Source: UBA5793 sp040255465 | GTDB lineage: Bacteria > Planctomycetota > Phycisphaerae > Phycisphaerales > UBA5793 | Length of the DNA: 64,000 nt | NCBI GenBank assembly: GCA_040255465.1 | Contig: JBDZVA010000006.1 | Span: 93,951 to 157,950, forward strand | Direction of reading: 5' to 3' | In this document: piece after piece, positions 35,353 to 43,993 of the stretch | Position numbering within the stretch: the stretch's first letter is position 1 | Layout of the letters: each line of letters begins with the position of its first letter | Translations under genes and position numbers: made by a program | Notes under the pieces: model-generated | Told to the model about the DNA's origin: nothing | Seen by the model: only the letters and a program-made list of their open reading frames with translations | Database searches by the model: none

Positions 35353-37390
35353 AACACTCGCACTCGGATGTGAGGTCGTGATCGAAGCGGCCGCGACCGG
35401 CGATGCCGCCGGCGGCGAAGAGCGACTGCCGCGCTTCAGCATGGTCGCATACACCGGTGGCGCCATTCGCACGATGGGATTCGCGTATCCAGTGGTGGTC
35501 AACCTGGATGGCCTGGCGATCCCGACGCAGCAGCGACCCGTGCGCTTCCAGCACTCGGCACTGGAAGGCGTGGGACACACCGAGCGCATCGCTGTCGAGA
35601 ACGGCAAACTCATCGCCGAGGGTGTGGTTTCACGCGACACGCCGGCGGCGCGCGAGATCGTCGCCAGCGGCAAGAAGGGCTTCCCCTGGCAGGCGTCAAT
35701 CGGCGCTTCGGTCGAGGAACTCGAGTTCATCAAGCGCGGCGTGACGGCGAACATCAACGGCAAGAAGTTCGCAGGCCCGATCTACGTCGCGCACAAGACC
35801 CTTCTGAACGAGATCAGTTTCGTGGACCTCGGCGCAGATCAGCGCACCAAGGCGCGCATCGCAGCCCAGCACCAGCACACCAAGGAGAACGCTTCCATGT
35901 CCGATGAGAATGTCACGGTCGCCGAGGAGACCACCAGCGCCGAGGAAACCCCATCCTCCGGCGACGAGTCGACCCAGCACATCCGAACCACGCGCCTGAA
36001 TGCGTCATTCGCCGGCAGCGATCCGCTCGCCGAGATCGATCAGATGACGGCCCGGGCGCGCACGGAGACCGAGCGCCGCCAGCGCATCCAGGAGATGACG
36101 GCGGAAGTCCTGGCCCAGCGACCCGAACTCGCGGATGAACTCGGCAAGCTCGCCCACGCCGCACTCGAAGCGGGCTGGAAGCCCGACAAGTACCAGCTCG
36201 AAGTGATGCGGCTGGGCCGTTCCTACAACGGCATCGGCGGACCCCGCCGGCGCGAGACGGTCGTGAACGGGCAGGTCATCGAGGCGGCGCTGTGCATTGC
36301 TGGTGGCCTTGACACCGAGACCCTCGAAGCTGGGTTCAACGAAGAAGTCCTCGACACCGCCTCACGCCAGTATCGACATGGCCTCGGTCTCGTCGAAACG
36401 CTGCTGCTCTTCGCCCAGGCCAATGGGTACCGCGGCTATGGCCGCAGTGATCTCAAGGGCCTGCTCCAGTTCGCGTTCGCGGATGTGCAGGGCTCGGCGA
36501 TGAGCACGATCAGTCTGCCGGGCATTCTGAGTAACGTCGCCAACAAGTTTTTGCGATCGGGCTTCGAAGCCGTCGAGTCGACGTGGCGTGAGATCGCGGC
36601 GATTCGCTCGGTCCGTGACTTCAAGCAGGTTTCGAGCTACTCACTCACCGGTGGATTCGTTTACGAAGAGATCCCACCTGGCGGTGAGCTCAAGCACGCG
36701 ACCGTGGGAGAGACGGCGTACACGAATCAGGCCAAGACGTACGGCCGGATGTTCGGCATCGATCGTCGAGACCTCATTAATGACGACCTCGATGCCTTGA
36801 CTGCCGTGCCCCGGCGTCTGGGTCGCGGTGGCGCTCTCAAGCTCAACGAGGTGTTCTGGAAGGAATTCCTCGACAACGCCACCTTCTTCGTCGCCGGCAA
36901 CAACAATTACGCCGAGGGCGTGGACACGGCGCTGGGCATCGATTCGCTCACCCAGTCGGAGCAGCTCTTCCTGGATCAGACCGATCCCGACGGGCATCCG
37001 CTGGCGGTGGCGCCAGTGATCCTGCTCGTGCCCAACGGTCTGTACGTGCCGGCAACGCAGATCATGAACAGCACCGAGCTGCGCGACCCGGCTTCGACGA
37101 AGAAGACGCCGGTGGCCAATCCGCACGCGGGCAAGTTCCGCCCGGTGCGCAGCAGCTACCTGAGCAATGCGCAGTACACCGGCAACTCGACCAAGGCGTG
37201 GTACCTGCTCGCCGATCCCAACGACATGCCCGTCATCGAGGTGGCCTTCCTCAACGGTCAGCAGATGCCCACCGTCGAAAGCGCAGATGCGGATTTCAAC
37301 ACGCTGGGCATTCAGATGCGCGGCTACCACGACTTCGGCGTGGCCAAGCAGGAGCCGCGCGGCGGCGTGAAGCTCAAGGGCGAGGCGTAA
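35321..37390 (+). CDS. Prohead protease - major capsid protein fusion
   Basis: 689 residues from ATG 35321. Residues about 1-190 form the protease part: FPWQASIGASVEELEFIKRG and LLNEISFVDLGADQRTKARI, with the H-S dyad region QHSALEGVGHTERI, as in Mu I-type/ClpP-like head proteases. An acidic Glu/Thr/Ser-rich linker (about 195-240) acts as a likely scaffold, then the capsid protein (about 300-689) with STISLPGILSNVANKFLRSG, RDFKQVSSYSLTGGFVYEEI and GRMFGIDRRDLINDDL, typical of Mu gpT-like major heads. The protease would cut itself and the scaffold from the coat during maturation. Encoding all three in one chain is a recognised but uncommon arrangement. Confidence 0.85.
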   Translation: MMKTSQPTTPETLALGCEVVIEAAATGDAAGGEERLPRFSMVAYTGGAIRTMGFAYPVVVNLDGLAIPTQQRPVRFQHSALEGVGHTERIAVENGKLIAEGVVSRDTPAAREIVASGKKGFPWQASIGASVEELEFIKRGVTANINGKKFAGPIYVAHKTLLNEISFVDLGADQRTKARIAAQHQHTKENASMSDENVTVAEETTSAEETPSSGDESTQHIRTTRLNASFAGSDPLAEIDQMTARARTETERRQRIQEMTAEVLAQRPELADELGKLAHAALEAGWKPDKYQLEVMRLGRSYNGIGGPRRRETVVNGQVIEAALCIAGGLDTETLEAGFNEEVLDTASRQYRHGLGLVETLLLFAQANGYRGYGRSDLKGLLQFAFADVQGSAMSTISLPGILSNVANKFLRSGFEAVESTWREIAAIRSVRDFKQVSSYSLTGGFVYEEIPPGGELKHATVGETAYTNQAKTYGRMFGIDRRDLINDDLDALTAVPRRLGRGGALKLNEVFWKEFLDNATFFVAGNNNYAEGVDTALGIDSLTQSEQLFLDQTDPDGHPLAVAPVILLVPNGLYVPATQIMNSTELRDPASTKKTPVANPHAGKFRPVRSSYLSNAQYTGNSTKAWYLLADPNDMPVIEVAFLNGQQMPTVESADADFNTLGIQMRGYHDFGVAKQEPRGGVKLKGEA

Positions 37391-37460
37391 TCCTCGCGTC
37401 GGACTGAGTTCAGCAGGTTTACTTGTCAACTAACCGGGCCATGCCCGTGGAGGAATCCCC

Positions 37461-37799
37461 ATGACTGTCATCTTCGTCCATCAGGGCGACACCATTGATC
37501 ACACCCCCGTTGCGGACGTTGCCGCCGGCGACGTGGTCGTGCAGAACGAACTGGTGGGTGTTGCCAAGCGCGACATCACCGCCAACACCAAGGGCGCCCT
37601 GAGTGTGACGGGCGTCTTCGACTTCCCCAAGGCGACTGGCGGCAGTACGGCGATCGGCGCCGGCCTGGACGTCTACTGGGATGCCGGCGCCGAGCAGGCC
37701 ACGACCGACGACGCCGTGGGTGTGAACAAGAAGATTGGCCGCACTGTCGCTGCGGCGGGCGACAACGACGCCACGGTGCGCGTTCGCATGTCGCAGTAG
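37461..37799 (+). CDS. DUF2190 capsid decoration protein
   Basis: 112 residues; TGGAGGAATCCCC precedes the ATG. The sequence VAAGDVVVQNELVGVAKRDI, KGALSVTGVFDFPKA and GLDVYWDAG fits DUF2190, a small beta-rich protein that decorates or stabilises capsids, equivalent in position to lambda gpD. It follows the capsid gene after 70 bases. Confidence 0.85.
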   Translation: MTVIFVHQGDTIDHTPVADVAAGDVVVQNELVGVAKRDITANTKGALSVTGVFDFPKATGGSTAIGAGLDVYWDAGAEQATTDDAVGVNKKIGRTVAAAGDNDATVRVRMSQ

Positions 37800-37808
37800 G
37801 AGTGGACG

Positions 37809-38192
37809 TTGGCGGATCTCCTTGAACAAGGCATGAGTTTCCTGGATCAGAAGCGGCACGAGCACATGACTCGAACGGTCACCTATCACCGCGGCAACTC
37901 GTCGGTTGCGCTCCAGGCGACACTGGGGCAGACGAACTTCGAGCAGACGGACGAGTACGGCATCGTGCAGAAGATCGAGTCCCGCGACTTCCTCGTGCGT
38001 ACCGGTGATCTTGTGCTCGACGGGCAGACCGTGCTGCCACAGGCCGGGGATCTCATCCGCGACACGGGTGGCGCCAGTGTCTTCGTCTGCGAGGTCAGTG
38101 CGCCGGGCAACGAACCGCCGTTCCGATACAGCGATCCCTATCGCAAGGCCCTGCGCATTCACACCAAGCACATCGCCACGGAGATCGCCTGA
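37809..38192 (+). CDS. Head-tail connector-type protein
   Basis: 127 residues from TTG 37809, which follows AGGAG by six bases; no ATG lies near. The core QTDEYGIVQKIESRDFLVRT and VLPQAGDLIRDTGGASVFVC is typical of small beta-rich phage connector proteins that sit between portal and tail. No exact family recognised. Located between the decoration protein and the membrane-coiled-coil gene. Confidence 0.65.
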   Translation: MADLLEQGMSFLDQKRHEHMTRTVTYHRGNSSVALQATLGQTNFEQTDEYGIVQKIESRDFLVRTGDLVLDGQTVLPQAGDLIRDTGGASVFVCEVSAPGNEPPFRYSDPYRKALRIHTKHIATEIA

Positions 38193-38193
38193 C

Positions 38194-38439
38194 ATGGGCA
38201 GTGAATCCACCAGGAACGGAAGTGTGTGGTCGCGCTGGGCGGGTGTCGTGCTCACGGCCGTGATTGCGTTGTCAGCCTTCACTGTGCAGTGGGGTGTGGT
38301 CACGACCAAGCTTGACCACGTCGAGCGCCGTCTCGATGAACTTATCGTCGAAGCTCGTTCGTTGCGGACAGAGTACCAGTCGGTCGAGCGGCGCGTGTCG
38401 TATCTCGAAGGCCGGCTCAACGGGAGGGACCTGCCGTGA
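38194..38439 (+). CDS. Small membrane-anchored coiled-coil protein
   Basis: 81 residues from ATG 38194. One transmembrane segment, WAGVVLTAVIALSAFTVQWG (about 15-34), followed by a heptad-like coiled coil LDHVERRLDELIVEARSLRT. Such a topology is seen in phage lysis accessory proteins and in some small host-takeover proteins; its place among head-tail genes is unusual. Stop overlaps the next start (GTGA). Function unassigned. Confidence 0.6.
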   Translation: MGSESTRNGSVWSRWAGVVLTAVIALSAFTVQWGVVTTKLDHVERRLDELIVEARSLRTEYQSVERRVSYLEGRLNGRDLP

Positions 38440-38858
38440 GCACACTGACCGCCCTGGCCGACGCCGTCAGGGACTCGCTCAACAACGCATCATTCTCGAT
38501 GTCGTTCACGGCGCAGCGCCTGCATCAGCCGTCTTTCGACCTCGCGGAACTGGCGACACTGCACGTGAGCGTGGTTCCCAAGTCGGAGACGATCGCGACC
38601 GCTTCGCGCGGCAACTCGTTCTTCGACTGCGCCGTCGATGTCGGGGTGCAGAAGAAGGTTGCGGACGACGCCGAGGTCGATGCGCTGCTCGATCTGGTCG
38701 AGGAGATCGCCGATCACCTGCGACTCAAGCGGCTTGACGGGTACCCAAGCGCGGCGTGGCTCTCGATCGAACACGACCCCGTGGTGGCGGCCGAGCATCT
38801 TGATCAGAATCGTCAGTTCACCAGTGTGCTGAGTGTGACCTATCGCGTGAAGCGCTGA
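38436..38858 (+). CDS. Minor tail / tail-completion protein
   Basis: 140 residues from GTG 38436 (overlap GTGA). FSMSFTAQRLHQPSFDLAEL, VPKSETIATASRGNSFFDC and SVLSVTYRVKR at the C-terminus form a beta-alpha-beta pattern common in tail-terminator or neck proteins of siphoviruses. It is located one gene before the major tail protein, where tail terminators are usually found. Assignment relies mainly on position and fold impression. Confidence 0.6.
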   Translation: MSTLTALADAVRDSLNNASFSMSFTAQRLHQPSFDLAELATLHVSVVPKSETIATASRGNSFFDCAVDVGVQKKVADDAEVDALLDLVEEIADHLRLKRLDGYPSAAWLSIEHDPVVAAEHLDQNRQFTSVLSVTYRVKR

Positions 38859-38921
38859 GCGCACCGCGCAGCGAGATGGAACAGATTCGCCCGCGTCAGT
38901 GCGGTGAGGCAGGAGTAAGCA

Positions 38922-39350
38922 ATGGCCATTCGGCTGGGCATGGAAGCGACGCTGAATTTCAAGGCCGGCGGCCAGGCGGGCGGAGGCGCCTGGACGGAGC
39001 TGACCAACACCAAGGACGTCACGCTCTCACTCGAAGCGGGCGAGGCGGATGTCACCACCCGCGCTAACAACGGGTGGCGGGCCATTGTCGCCACACTCAA
39101 GGACGCCAGCGTCGAGTTCGAGATGGTGTGGGATACCGGCGATGCGGGATTCGCTGCGGTGCGGGATGCCTACCTCAACAACGCGGTCCTGGGCCTGCAG
39201 ATCCTCGACGGAGACAGCGGCGAGGGGCTCCAGGCGGACTTCATGATCACCGCCTTCTCGCGCAGCGAAGCGCTGGAGGAGGCGATCAGCGTCTCGGTCA
39301 CCGCCAAGGTGACCTACTCAGCCACGCCACCGAGCTGGCTCACACCCTGA
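38922..39350 (+). CDS. Major tail (tube) protein
   Basis: 142 residues. TNTKDVTLSLEAGEADVTTR, GWRAIVATLKDASVEFEMVW and FMITAFSRSEALEEAISVSV are the pattern of the TP901-1-type major tail protein that polymerises into the tail tube. Length matches. It is followed by another structural protein and the tail assembly chaperone, the usual order. Confidence 0.85.
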   Translation: MAIRLGMEATLNFKAGGQAGGGAWTELTNTKDVTLSLEAGEADVTTRANNGWRAIVATLKDASVEFEMVWDTGDAGFAAVRDAYLNNAVLGLQILDGDSGEGLQADFMITAFSRSEALEEAISVSVTAKVTYSATPPSWLTP

Positions 39351-39392
39351 CACGACTGACACGTTCCTCATCGCTCACGGAGCAGCACACGC

Positions 39393-39992
39393 ATGGACAG
39401 TAGATTGACCATCTCAGGCGAGATTGCCGGAGCCCCGCTCAACTCGAGTCTGGCACGCACAGCTGACGGCGCCATTCGTCATGGACCGATCACCTTGCCC
39501 GCTGCGGAAGCGGGCGATCTCTCAACACGCACCACCGACACGACTGGTGTGCTGACCATCGCGGGTACCACGCTTCAGATCGGCGACACGATCGACATCT
39601 ACTGGGATGGCGGGCGCCGCTACGACGTCGATGTCGACAACGTCGTTGCTGACGACGTCACGTTCTCGGGTGGCGCCGGCGACATCCTGCCCGCGGCGGC
39701 AACGCCCGTTACCGCTGCCAAGCAGGTCGTGATCGCGACGGACTTCGACGGTGCCAACCTGGTCGCCATCGGCGCGTTGTCGACGGCGCGTGGGCATCTG
39801 AGCTTCCAGGAGAGCGGCGTGACGGAGCTGTCGGTGGATCTGAGTGCCCGCGAAGCGTGGTTCTGGATCAACCAATCGACAGCCCCGAATCCGCTCGTCT
39901 CCACCGTCGTCGACGCCATCAAGGCCTCGCAAGCTGGTTCGGTCGCGGCGGCCACACTCGATCTGGGCGTTCTGTACGACTCGACCCCGTAA
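39393..39992 (+). CDS. Phage structural protein, tail-associated
   Basis: 199 residues, beta-rich with many Thr, Asp and Gly. Contains TIAGTTLQIGDTIDIYWDGG and TPVTAAKQVVIATDFDGANL. The I-Y-W-D-G motif is reminiscent of the decoration protein at 37461 (VYWDAG), so they may share a fold. No family recognised. Between the major tail protein and the chaperone; could be a second tube or a tail decoration protein. Confidence 0.6.
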   Translation: MDSRLTISGEIAGAPLNSSLARTADGAIRHGPITLPAAEAGDLSTRTTDTTGVLTIAGTTLQIGDTIDIYWDGGRRYDVDVDNVVADDVTFSGGAGDILPAAATPVTAAKQVVIATDFDGANLVAIGALSTARGHLSFQESGVTELSVDLSAREAWFWINQSTAPNPLVSTVVDAIKASQAGSVAAATLDLGVLYDSTP

Positions 39993-40021
39993 TCACCGCT
40001 GACTCTGGTACCTGAGACACC

Positions 40022-40507
40022 ATGAAGACTTTCACTGACAACTCCAAACGCTCCTGGGATGTCGAGATCAACGTCGCCGCCATCAAGCGCGTCCGCGATC
40101 TGGCCCAGGTTGACCTCCTCGAAATCGTCGAGGGCAAGCTCATCGAGCGCCTGATTCGCGATCCCATCCTCCTGTGCGACGTCGTCTACGCCGTGTGCCG
40201 TCCGCAGGCGGAGCAGCGCGACGTGAGCGATGAGGAGTTCGGTCGCGCCATGGCAGGCGATGCCATTGAGCATGCCACCGCAGCGCTTCTCGAGGAACTC
40301 GTGTCTTTCTGCCCGAGCCCGAGGGATCGCAAGAACCTCGGGCGGGTGCTGGAGGCGACCAATCGGGTGATGGACAAGGCGCGGGATCTGATCGAACAGC
40401 GCCTGCAAAGCGGCCAGCTCGATCGAATGGTGGACCAAGCGCTGGCCAGTGCCACCGCATCATCTGGCAATGCGCCGGCATTCTCGGAATCGACCCGGCC
40501 ACCCTGA
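40022..40507 (+). CDS. Tail assembly chaperone, first part
   Basis: 161 residues: MKTFTDNSKRSWDVEINVAA then VRDLAQVDLLEIVEGKLIER and DPILLCDVVYAVCRPQAEQR, typical of the tail assembly chaperone that coats the tape measure protein. It ends with TGA at 40505. The -1 frame is open through its 3' third and runs into the next protein, so a frameshifted longer product (equivalent to lambda gpGT) is possible. I found no standard XXXYYYZ slippery heptamer in the overlap. Confidence 0.75.
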   Translation: MKTFTDNSKRSWDVEINVAAIKRVRDLAQVDLLEIVEGKLIERLIRDPILLCDVVYAVCRPQAEQRDVSDEEFGRAMAGDAIEHATAALLEELVSFCPSPRDRKNLGRVLEATNRVMDKARDLIEQRLQSGQLDRMVDQALASATASSGNAPAFSESTRPP

Positions 40508-40527
40508 CCCTGAGAGAGCTGCTGGTC

Positions 40528-40737
40528 ATGGCTGAGGCCCGGCGCCGTGAGCAGTGGGCACGCACCAGCGCCGTGATGGCGCTCATCGCCAATGCCCACC
40601 GCGACCGCAGAAAGGGCCGGCCATTGCGGCCCAGTGACTTCGATCCGTTCGCACGCCCGGCGCCCACGGTCAAGGCGGATGTGCGTGTGCTCAAGCAAGT
40701 GTTCATCGACAACCGTGTTCCAGAGGGGATCCCATGA
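40528..40737 (+). CDS. Tail assembly chaperone, second part (possible -1 frameshift extension)
   Basis: 69 residues from ATG 40528. The in-frame sequence upstream (from about 40456) reads RIIWQCAGILGIDPATLTLR, followed by ELLVMAEARRREQW, which is the conserved GIDP-TL-ELL motif of chaperone second domains. Translation therefore probably enters from upstream either by -1 frameshifting out of the 40022 gene or from a start that I cannot identify. The stop overlaps the next ATG by four bases. The annotated start is a minimal one. Confidence 0.55.
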   Translation: MAEARRREQWARTSAVMALIANAHRDRRKGRPLRPSDFDPFARPAPTVKADVRVLKQVFIDNRVPEGIP

Positions 40738-41192
40738 ATCGCAGCTCCGTCATGTATGTCTTCGCGGCCGTTATGCTCTCACTCGTGCTCGCCGCCTGCG
40801 CCGGCTTTGACCTGGGCGACGTCGTCAAGGTCAGGACGCCCAACACCATCCAGCAGACCACCGGCCTGGCGTCGCGCATCACGCTCAACGAGGCCGAGGC
40901 CGAGTATCGTGCGTGGTTCGAGAACACCCAGCGCACGGGTTCGCAGTGGAAGGCCTCGATCGAACGAGCCGGCGAGATCCGGGGCTTGCTCAGTCAGCTC
41001 ACGCTCTCGGCGCTCGACTCCGTCGGCCCGACCCTGGCCGGGGTGCCGATCGTCGGCCCCGCTTTGCCGGCGCTGACGGGAATCGTCGGCCTCTTCATCG
41101 GCTCGGGTCGCCTGCGCAAGGAGAAGGAAGCGTCCTTCAACAAGGGCCTCAAGGAGGGCAAGACCCTCGGCGGGGACGTCGCCGCCACGTGA
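40734..41192 (+). CDS. Prophage lipoprotein
   Basis: 152 residues, start overlapping the preceding stop (ATGA). Lipoprotein signal peptide with VFAAVMLSLVLAACAGF (lipobox LAAC). A helical middle with LNEAEAEYRAWFENTQRTGS and a hydrophobic hairpin near the C-terminus (LAGVPIVGPALPALTGIVGL). Lipoproteins in prophages often block superinfection or act in lysis; a spanin-like role is possible. No family recognised. Its presence between chaperone and tape measure genes is unusual. Confidence 0.65.
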   Translation: MNRSSVMYVFAAVMLSLVLAACAGFDLGDVVKVRTPNTIQQTTGLASRITLNEAEAEYRAWFENTQRTGSQWKASIERAGEIRGLLSQLTLSALDSVGPTLAGVPIVGPALPALTGIVGLFIGSGRLRKEKEASFNKGLKEGKTLGGDVAAT

Positions 41193-41632
41193 TCGACTTG
41201 CGCCTCAAGCAGATGTTCTTCGACCGCCCGCGGGTGCAGCGGGCGGTCGATCGGGGCAGGCGGCAGGCGCTGTCGAAGGCCGGCGCCTTCATCCGCCAGC
41301 GGGCCCGCAGCTCGATCCGCAAGCGCAGGCGATCGAGCCGGCCGGGTCAGCCGCCTTCCAGTCACACCGGGCTGCTGCGCCGTTTCATCTTGTTCGGGTA
41401 CGACCGGCAGCGCGACTCGGTCGTGGTCGGACCGGTGGGATTCCGGCGCTCAGGCGCGCCGAGTGTACTCGAGTTCGGAGGCCGCACGACCGTCAAGTCG
41501 AGACGGCGGGGACGGCGGCGAGGCAAACGGGTCGTGCGCATGGCAGCGCGGCCATACATGCGCCCGGCGCTGGAGAAGGAGAAGTCGAATCTGCCCGTAG
41601 TGTGGCGCAACAGCGTGCGCTCCTCGGGCTGA
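41189..41632 (+). CDS. HK97 gp10-like neck/tail protein
   Basis: 147 residues from GTG 41189 (overlap GTGA). Strongly basic with KAGAFIRQRARSSIRKRRRS at 30-50; then SSHTGLLRRFILFGYD, VVVGPVGFRR, VLEFGG and AARPYMRPALEKEKSNLP near the end, a pattern of HK97 gp10 / lambda gpZ-type tail-completion proteins. It lies directly before the tape measure gene rather than in the usual neck cluster. Confidence 0.7.
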   Translation: MIDLRLKQMFFDRPRVQRAVDRGRRQALSKAGAFIRQRARSSIRKRRRSSRPGQPPSSHTGLLRRFILFGYDRQRDSVVVGPVGFRRSGAPSVLEFGGRTTVKSRRRGRRRGKRVVRMAARPYMRPALEKEKSNLPVVWRNSVRSSG

Positions 41633-41644
41633 GGAGGCTCACTT

Positions 41645-43993
41645 ATGGCCGACACGCGAGGCATCCGGGCGGGACGGGCGTTCGTTGAACTCGGCGTGAG
41701 CGACAAACTCACGGCCGGATTGAAGGCGGCTCAGCGCCGCCTCCAGGCGTTCGGCAGCGGCGTCCGTTCCATCGGACAGCGCCTCGTCGCGTCCGCGGCC
41801 ATCGCCGCGGCGCCTCTGGCGATCAGCGCGCCGGTCTTCGCCCGCTTTGAGCAGAGCATGGCGCGAGTGCGGGCGCTCACCAGCGCCAGTGAGAAGGACT
41901 TCGAGCGCCTCTCGGACGAGGCCAAGCGTCTCGGCGAGACGACGGTCTTCTCCGCGAGCCAGGCGGCGGATGCGATGGGCTTCTTCGCTCTCGCCGGCTT
42001 CAGCGTCGAGCAGATCCTCAAGTCCATCGGACCGACGCTCAATCTCGCCGCCGCCGGTCAACTCGAGATCGCCCAGGCTGCGGACATCGCCGCCAAGATC
42101 ATGACCGGCATGGGAATCGAGGCCGATCGTCTCGGCGAGGCGGTTGATGTCCTCACCAAGGCGATGACCACCGCTAACACTGACCTCCTTCAACTGGGCG
42201 ATGCCATGAAGTTCGTCGGCCCGATCGCCAAGAGCGCCGGCATCGCCTTCGAGGAAATCGTCGCGGCGATCCAGTTGCTCTCGAACGCCGGCATCCAGGG
42301 CGAGATGGCCGGCACGACCTTGCGCGGCGCCATCCTCGCGCTGACCAGCCCGAGCAAGGAGGCCGCCGACACGCTCAACGAACTCGGCGTGAATGTGCTC
42401 GACGCCCGCGGCAACGTGCGACCGCTGGCGGCCATCATCGAGGATCTGAACCGCGCCATGGAGGGCATGGGCTCGGGCAAGCGACTCGAAATCCTCGGCC
42501 GCATCTTCCAGGCGCGCCAGGCGGCGGGCGTGGCGGAACTGCTCTCGCAGGGAGCGGACAAGCTCCTGGAGTACACCCGCGCGCTTGGCGACGCGGGCGG
42601 CACGGCGTCGCGCATCGCCGGTGTGCAGCTCAACACGCTCAAGGGGCAGGCAATCATCCTCAGGAGCGCCCTCGAAGGACTGGGAATCGCCGTCGGCGAG
42701 TCACTCGTGGGGCCGTTGCGGGTGGCGACTCACTTCATCACCCGCGCCACGGCGGCGATGGCGCAGTGGGTCCGTGAGAACCGCTCCGTGGTCGTCATCG
42801 CCGCAGCCTCGATCCTCCTGATAGGCGCGCTGGGCGTGACATTGGTCGCGGTCGGAGTCGCGGCGCAGGCGGCGGCGTTTGTGCTGGGCGGACTTGGTAC
42901 GATCCTGCTCACGGCCAAGGCGGCGTTGCTCGCGGTCGGCGCCGCCGCGGGCGCCATTCTGTCACCCATCGGGCTCGTAGTCACCGCCATCGGGGTGTTG
43001 GGAGTTGCCGCCGTAGTGTCGAGCGGCGCCGCCGGTGAGGCGATCGGGTGGCTCGCGGGGCAGTTCGCGCAGCTGCGTGACAGTGTCACACGAGTCATGC
43101 AGGGCATCTCCGACGCGCTCGCCGCCGGTGATGGGGCGCTGGCGGCTCGTATCCTCTGGCTCTCACTCAAACTGGTCTGGCAGCAGGGTGTGGCGGCGCT
43201 CAACACCGCCTGGCTCACGGCGCGGAACTTCTTCATCACCACCGCGCAGAAGATGTGGTTCGGGGCCCTGGCTGCGGCGCAGATGGGTTTCCACGCCCTT
43301 GAGGTCGCGTGGATCGAAACCACTTCGTTCTTGTCAAAAACCTGGACGAAGTTCTCGACTGGCTTCCAGAAGATCTGGGAATCGGCGACGTCCTTTGTGG
43401 CCAAGCGGATGCTCGAGATCCAAGGGCTGTTCGATTCATCTCTTGACGTCGATGCCGCCAAGCAGCTCGTCGATGAGCAGCTCGAGTCGAGACTGTCCGA
43501 ATTGGACAGCCAGGCGCAGAAGCAGCTCGACGAGCGTGAGCGCAGGCGGCAGGAGCAGCGCCGCACCGCCGCGGAAACCAACGAGGCGAGGCTCGCCGAG
43601 ATCGGCCGGCAGTTCGAGGAAGCGCAGGAATCGCTCCGTTCCGGTGCCGACACCCGCCTCGCCGAAACCCAGCGGCAACTTGAAGAAGCCCGGCGGCGGC
43701 TCGAGGAAGCGATCGCCCAGGCCAAGCGCAGCCGCGAGGAATCGCAGGCCGACGAGTCCGGCGGACCGCGATCGCGGGGACAGCTCGTTGCGGCGCTCGA
43801 GGATCAACTCGCTGGCCTGGGAGACGCGTTCGCGCGCGGCATCGAAGTGCGAGGGACCTTCAGCGCCGAAGCCGTGCGCGGCCTCGCCGCCGGCGATGAC
43901 AGCGCCGAACGCACGGCACGCGCCACCGAGCAGACCGCGCGCCACACCAAGCGCCTCGTCGAGGCATCGAACAAGGGACTGGCCTTCGGATGA
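41645..43993 (+). CDS. Tail tape measure protein
   Basis: 782 residues. The N-terminal TP901-type core (about 60-380) contains RLGETTVFSASQAADAMGFF, GIAFEEIVAAIQLLSNAGIQ and GTTLRGAILALTSPSKEAAD. Three hydrophobic segments follow (about 380-460), then a long highly charged coiled coil (about 590-705: EERERRRQEQRR-like) and a short C-terminal region. The protein sets tail length and is ejected into the cell; at about 0.15 nm per residue the tail would be near 115-120 nm. It overlaps the next start by four bases. Confidence 0.92.
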   Translation: MADTRGIRAGRAFVELGVSDKLTAGLKAAQRRLQAFGSGVRSIGQRLVASAAIAAAPLAISAPVFARFEQSMARVRALTSASEKDFERLSDEAKRLGETTVFSASQAADAMGFFALAGFSVEQILKSIGPTLNLAAAGQLEIAQAADIAAKIMTGMGIEADRLGEAVDVLTKAMTTANTDLLQLGDAMKFVGPIAKSAGIAFEEIVAAIQLLSNAGIQGEMAGTTLRGAILALTSPSKEAADTLNELGVNVLDARGNVRPLAAIIEDLNRAMEGMGSGKRLEILGRIFQARQAAGVAELLSQGADKLLEYTRALGDAGGTASRIAGVQLNTLKGQAIILRSALEGLGIAVGESLVGPLRVATHFITRATAAMAQWVRENRSVVVIAAASILLIGALGVTLVAVGVAAQAAAFVLGGLGTILLTAKAALLAVGAAAGAILSPIGLVVTAIGVLGVAAVVSSGAAGEAIGWLAGQFAQLRDSVTRVMQGISDALAAGDGALAARILWLSLKLVWQQGVAALNTAWLTARNFFITTAQKMWFGALAAAQMGFHALEVAWIETTSFLSKTWTKFSTGFQKIWESATSFVAKRMLEIQGLFDSSLDVDAAKQLVDEQLESRLSELDSQAQKQLDERERRRQEQRRTAAETNEARLAEIGRQFEEAQESLRSGADTRLAETQRQLEEARRRLEEAIAQAKRSREESQADESGGPRSRGQLVAALEDQLAGLGDAFARGIEVRGTFSAEAVRGLAAGDDSAERTARATEQTARHTKRLVEASNKGLAFG

